Positions 59,331 to 64,000 of a stretch of DNA of 64,000 bases are shown here, piece by piece. Position numbers and translations under genes: made by a program. The stretch spans positions 46,504,841 through 46,568,840 of the forward strand of contig CM051513.1 of assembly GCA_028015205.1 (NCBI GenBank), in the 5' to 3' direction. This DNA comes from Mytilisepta virgata (taxonomy: Eukaryota; Mollusca; Bivalvia; Mytilida; Mytilidae). Position 1 is the first letter of the stretch, and each line of letters begins with the position of its first letter. The notes beneath the pieces are model-generated. The model was not told where the DNA came from. It saw only the letters and a program-made list of their open reading frames with translations, and ran no database searches.

Positions 59331-59508
59331 TTAATAAATGGGTGTTTTCATAGTGGCCCTGTTATATGTCCAAGGTCTGTAATAATGGCCTGAGGATTGC
59401 TGTAATGGCCCAAGGCAACGCCGAGGGCCATTACAGCATCAGAAGGCCATTATTACAGACCAAGGACATATAACAGGGCCATTATGAAAACACCCATTTC
59501 TTAATACT
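59327..59508. mobile_element. Large hairpin element, 182 bp
   Basis: Arms AGTATTAATAAATGGGTGTT and AACACCCATTTCTTAATACT continue through CATAGTGGCCCTGTTATATG/CATATAACAGGGCCATTATG. The loop region carries several GGCCATTACAG blocks, which recur at 59700-59790. Confidence 0.75.
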
Positions 59509-61429
59509 TTTATTAACCAGTTTGTATATAGCATTTGCATTAATCCGAATAGCACAAATATAATGGTAAGTGAGCAAAACTTGTGAGAACAGTTTTAAAG
59601 ATTAATTTCGGATAGTTTTTTCAAAAATATGTTTTAAAATGTTCTAGTTTGCTCTTCCTGAAATTTCCAAGTGGAGTATTGAAAAAAAGCAGCCATTTTG
59701 AAAAAGCCGTAATAACCGGTTATTATGAACAAAAATCTGTAATGGCCCGGTTATTATGAACAAAATGCTGTAATGGCCCTGCTGTAATGCATTCATTTTG
59801 CTCATAAAGATAAGGCATTTTTAACGTATTTTACCCTACTGGTTAATAATACAAATTACAAATCTAGCTTGGTGGCGGACACTCCGCGTATACAATTATG
59901 ACGACAGATGGCGCTGTGTATCTCTGTCCCTAAATTTATCATTTATGCATTATGGCATGGTGGGAACATCACTATTCCGTGTCCAATCCGTTTCAGCATA
60001 TTCTGATACCGAAAGGGATACACAGCGCCATCTGTCACAGGAGTTCATCATTATGCCCCTTCCTTTTAGTCGCGGGGGGAGGGGGGAGAACTCTTTAGAT
60101 TTGTTTTTTACGTTAATTGCTGAATACTCCAAAGCTGCACTTTTCTCCTGGGTGAGCGACTCCAGTCATCATGAAACATGTGGCACCCTCGTCAATCAAT
60201 CCGCTGTATTTCTTTGGTTTTAAGAAAAATTTACATGGTGTGACTGCCTAACGTGACTTCGGCTAAAATCCATGCCCCGTCAGTTGACTGGCTAACGTCC
60301 CGTTGTTACCACATTAAAATTCTCTATGCTTAAGTAAAAAAAATATCTTTATGTTTGAACTTTATGTTGCTAAAAATCAAGAAGAAAATCATAGCTAGTA
60401 TAACCTTAAACTTGGATCCACTTAAAATTTCGATTTATCTATATAAACAGTTCAGCTCGTCTCCCAAGATAACTCACATGAGCCAGGTTCAGCTAAAACA
60501 CGTGATCTGTACTTGGAATAACAAGACAATTGTATTTCAAAGTTCAAAGTTCAAAGTTATTTATTAAAGAAAACTCACAAAGAGCATGAATGAAGGCCAA
60601 ACTAGATTGATGCATTTTTTCTACGTATATCATGTATATTGTATAATATTAAATAAAAGTCTATCGCTTGACAATGTCAATATCTATTTATAAAGGTTTC
60701 CCAAAATACTGTTTGATAACGGCATTAAAAATTAATAAACGTCATTGATGACATATTTCTGTAATTCTGGCGTCAAACAAGGCATTAATAAAATGTGATA
60801 AATGTGAGAAACTTTAAGGTACAAATAAATCTTTTACATACGCTTCTTTTGTTTATTACATCTTTTATAACCATCAATAGATAAAACACTTTACCTTCAA
60901 CAATTATGTAACCGGCTAGCCTACCAACATGCCTAAAGGTTTTTTTGTGTTTTGTTTTTTAACAAAAAAAAATCCTTGATATGAAGATAAATTTCGTCCG
61001 TTAAATTTCACCTGTTCAATAGACAATATCTGTATCAACATGATCAACTCGGATGTACTGTCGGTAAATACATTTTATCGGAACATTTTCTCATAATTCC
61101 TGTTCCGTCACCATTGCTCAGGCAAAACATTTTTAAGCAGAAACCAAAAAGGTATTGACTAACAAATTAAAGATAAAAAAACATGTTACAACAATTACTC
61201 TCAAATATTACTCTCCTTATATGGACAATTAACGCCAAAATTCGTTAATTTTCTCTGAAACTACTGGAGGAATCGAAACCAATCTGATTAAATACAGCTA
61301 TGAGTTAAAATACTAATGTGACCATCAACATTTTAGTGTAAATATCAGAAAAAGAATACCGTTGCCACGAATTATTAATTATCGTGTTAATTAATCGAGA
61401 TCACGAATTAGTAAACCTTAGACACCATA

Positions 61430-61880
61430 TTGTAAAGCGAGGACATGAGTTGATAAATTTCCACGAGGTAGTAAATCGTAGCCTCGAATTAAATTTTTTT
61501 CTACACTATACCATATTTTTTTTACCAATATAAGCGGTGTTGGGTTACACTAAAAAAGTTGTGAAAGATTAGATAAAGCATGCCAACGAGTTAATACATT
61601 TCCATGAGGTAGTAAATCGTGGCCTCGGATTACATTTTTTCTTCTTCATCATACCATAATGTGTTTTAGCAATAATAAGGGGGGGGGGGGGGGGTGGAAT
61701 TACACTAAAAAAGTTGTAAAAGATAAGATACAGCACTGCAACGAGGTAATAAATTTCCATGAGCTGGTAATTCGTGGCCTCGAATTATATTTTTTCTACA
61801 CCATACCATAATGATTTTTACCAAAATTAGAGGGTGGGTTGGGGGCGGAGGTGTGGGGTGGAACGCAAAAAAAAGTTATA
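61430..61880. repeat. Tandem repeat block, about 3 diverged copies
   Basis: GAGGTAGTAAATCGT(G/A)GCCTC, TTTTCTAC(A)C(C)ATACCATA and ACACTAAAAAAGTTGT(G/A)AAAG repeat at about 180 and 130 bp. Contains a G homopolymer at about 61680-61694. Confidence 0.6.
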
Positions 61881-62907
61881 AAAGATAAGAAAGATTTGTT
61901 ACATATTATTGCAAGCACTCGATAATTCCCATTTACTAGATGAAAATTAAAAATACATAAAAATTACATATCCTGTCCAATAACTTCTTTTTGCTCATTT
62001 AAAACCGGGTACCTTAAAAGTAAAGATATTTGTGTACTGTTTATCGACAGTATATAAATATTATCAATAACAAAGATAAAAACACTTTATTTCAAAGAAC
62101 TAAAAATGTTCCTCGAGGTGATAAACTTATGGAATGTTACTTAATGCACTTGGCCAAAAAAGTTACAAAAAACAGTCGGGTGTATGATCTGGTTTTCTGC
62201 TTCTCTTTAAAATATTAAATTAATAACAGTCTCAACATTTGGAGTACACATCATAACCATGATACTATCTTATATTAATTATTTTCGAGTACATTCAGGG
62301 TTAGAAATTCTCTAAAAATCCAACCAGACAAGAAGACAGCTACAGATGTACTCTCAAATGTTACCGGGCCACTAGTCGTATTTCAGTCATTCTTTTAATA
62401 TTAAGATGTTTTTGTTTTAATAAAACCATTTTCTTTCTTTGCCTTTTCTAAAACAAATATATGCCACCATTCTCCTGTTATCACATGTAGCAATATACAT
62501 TTTTTTTTGTTTCAATCTGACAAACATGTACCATTCTTTTACAAAATTGCTGATAAAATCATTGTCTGTAAACTATATAAAAACTATACAACATTTGATA
62601 AAAAATTCAAATTACAAAAGAATAAAAAAGGATTAAAAACTATAAAAATAAAAAAAAACACAACTTCCAAATCTGTTTTCGTGTTAAGACACACTTGTGA
62701 GAGTCCGGTTGACCATAAATTTATTACTGCAGCGATTGAATCATAAGTTTGTAGGGTATAACCTGCAAATGATCTTTTCTAAAATTATTTAAGACATTTA
62801 TTTAAGATTTATTTACAGTCACTATACTTAGTAAACAGCATCCCCCATAAAAAAATAATAATAATTCATCCTCTTTTCTTACATGTACATCTGAGAGACC
62901 GTCATAT

Positions 62908-63288
62908 ATATATAGATTCTCCTTCAGGCACGAGTGGGTTATGGAATTTCTCCACCCCGAGATAGTTAAATTTTCGATTTTCAACACGCGAGCCTTTAGC
63001 GAGCGTGTTAAAATCTAAAATTTAACTATTGAGGGTGGAGAAATTCCATAACTCACGAGTAAATTGAAGGAGAATCTGTTTCTCCTATGATATTCGACAA
63101 AAACCTCAAGAAAATGTCGTTGCTATGTAGTTTGTTTACGTCGACGTCATTTCGGGACTCCTCTAGTTTATCGTTCTAATAACTGTAAAAAAAGGGCTGT
63201 AATTCCCACGTAGAAATTTAATCACCGGGAAGTGGTTAAAAATATTATGTATTTTTATCCCACCGATTAAACACGTCAAGAATAGGAG
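62908..63288 (-). mobile_element. Foldback repeat (family D), inverted copy
   Basis: Reverse complement of 13258-13637 over about 380 bp (hairpin 62914-63077, then GTTTGTTTACGTC and GATTAAACACGTC). The two copies lie nearly 50 kb apart in opposite orientation. Confidence 0.75.
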
Positions 63289-64000
63289 AAGTATCGATTC
63301 AGATGCTTGTCAAGAAAAGCTCACATTCTTTGTCTAGGGTTGTCAGAGTAATTATATGGCGTCTTGAAAGGTTGACGTTTTCATTTGGAATTTTTCAGAT
63401 TGTTGTCAAACTGTGTTGACATTGACAAACATTTCTTTGAACTTTGCAAAATTATCGACAAGTCTATTGCGTTTTCTCTGTCGCATTCCAAATATTCCGT
63501 TTACGGAACACAAAATGTGGGAGAATATCAACGCCAATTCTCTCTGAAGTAATACAAAAACTATTGTGGAGGTTTTAGGGTTTTTACAATAAATTTTTAG
63601 GAGATTACAATAAAATTATCTCCTGAATAAATCTGGGAGATGTGGGCTTCCATACTGAAAGGGGATCAGGAAATTTAGACTTTACCAGATTTGTTCCTCT
63701 ACTGGGGGAATTTTACAGTCCAATCATCGGGCTTCCCTTAATGACCGACATGACCCTCTCAGGAAGACAATTATTGCCAACTCTGGATCTTTGTGGGCCC
63801 CAAAGAGTTTGGGTTGAACAAACTTAACTCCAAATTTAAAATTTATTATAGATTTTGCATTTCATAAGCATTTTTTTTATTTCAGCATGAAACTGAAAAA
63901 AAAATCAATCAAAAAACATAAATCAAGTACTAAATGTATGTTTAATTCAAATCTGCATGCGAGACGATTTACCTAGCTGTCTTCCTTGTGGATGAATATT

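Larger units (their letters stand above)
55526..64000. other. Upstream flank of gene 2: repeats only, no supportable gene
   Basis: Scanned for phase-1 micro-exons on both strands and for long frames. Only repeats, hairpins and AT-rich DNA were seen. The 127-codon frame at 56477-56860 has no family signal and runs through low-complexity C/T-rich sequence next to a G tract (56225). Small exons of an unrelated gene could be missed by eye. Confidence 0.4.

Overview
This is a eukaryotic, AT-rich, intron- and repeat-dense window from an animal genome. Most probably it is a marine bivalve mollusc, and plausibly a mytilid mussel. The lineage call is an inference from the repeat types: a tRNA-derived SINE ending in a CGGCGTTAAAC-type tail, SINEs ending in GGACGTTAAGCAA, and many Penelope-like reverse transcriptase copies. 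No prokaryotic-style operon is present. Long open frames are almost all retroelement or satellite sequence. The real host coding sequence sits in tiny exons that an ORF scan does not show.

Two host genes were assembled by hand from splice sites and reading phase. Gene 1 (+ strand, about 2265-22876) has at least 24 coding exons, including several of only 12-30 nt. They join without a stop into about 412 residues, with the true first exon uncertain. The N-terminal two thirds is a Val/Pro/Lys/Arg/His-rich chain of VPRP/VP-type motifs. The C-terminal third is Gly-rich, with the only two cysteines. Gene 2 (- strand, 55425 down to 34488) appears complete. It has 14 coding exons of 12-43 nt spread over 21 kb, encoding a 122-residue secreted protein. 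A signal peptide is followed by an Arg-rich N half and a Tyr/Gly/Pro/Asp-rich C half, with no Lys or Cys after the signal. In both genes every intron is phase 1 and every internal exon is a multiple of 3 nt, so any exon could be skipped without a frameshift. The two genes converge. I regard this as the most interesting content of the window: a pair of micro-exon genes for modular proteins, similar in architecture to the micro-exon genes (MEGs) of schistosomes. A structural or shell/byssus-matrix role is only a guess from composition.

Layout. 1-2264: intergenic or 5' intron with one retroelement tail fragment. 2265-22876: gene 1, whose introns hold a 34-bp minisatellite, Penelope relics, SINEs and a foldback element. 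22877-25740: candidate alternative 3' exons and a repeat block. 25740-34250: retroelement-rich spacer, with a tRNA-derived SINE with perfect 12-bp target duplications, a nearly full-length but frameshifted Penelope-like element (28379-30543), further Penelope fragments, and a SINE nested in one of them. 34488-55425: gene 2, whose introns contain four minisatellites (a 56-bp array of about 42 copies, a 21-bp array open on both strands, a 34-bp array and smaller ones), MITE-like hairpins and SINEs. 55426-64000: the region upstream of gene 2, with hairpin elements, tandem repeats and low-complexity tracts; I found no supportable gene there.

Nothing was aligned or searched computationally. All exon calls rest on splice consensus, phase continuity and open joins.
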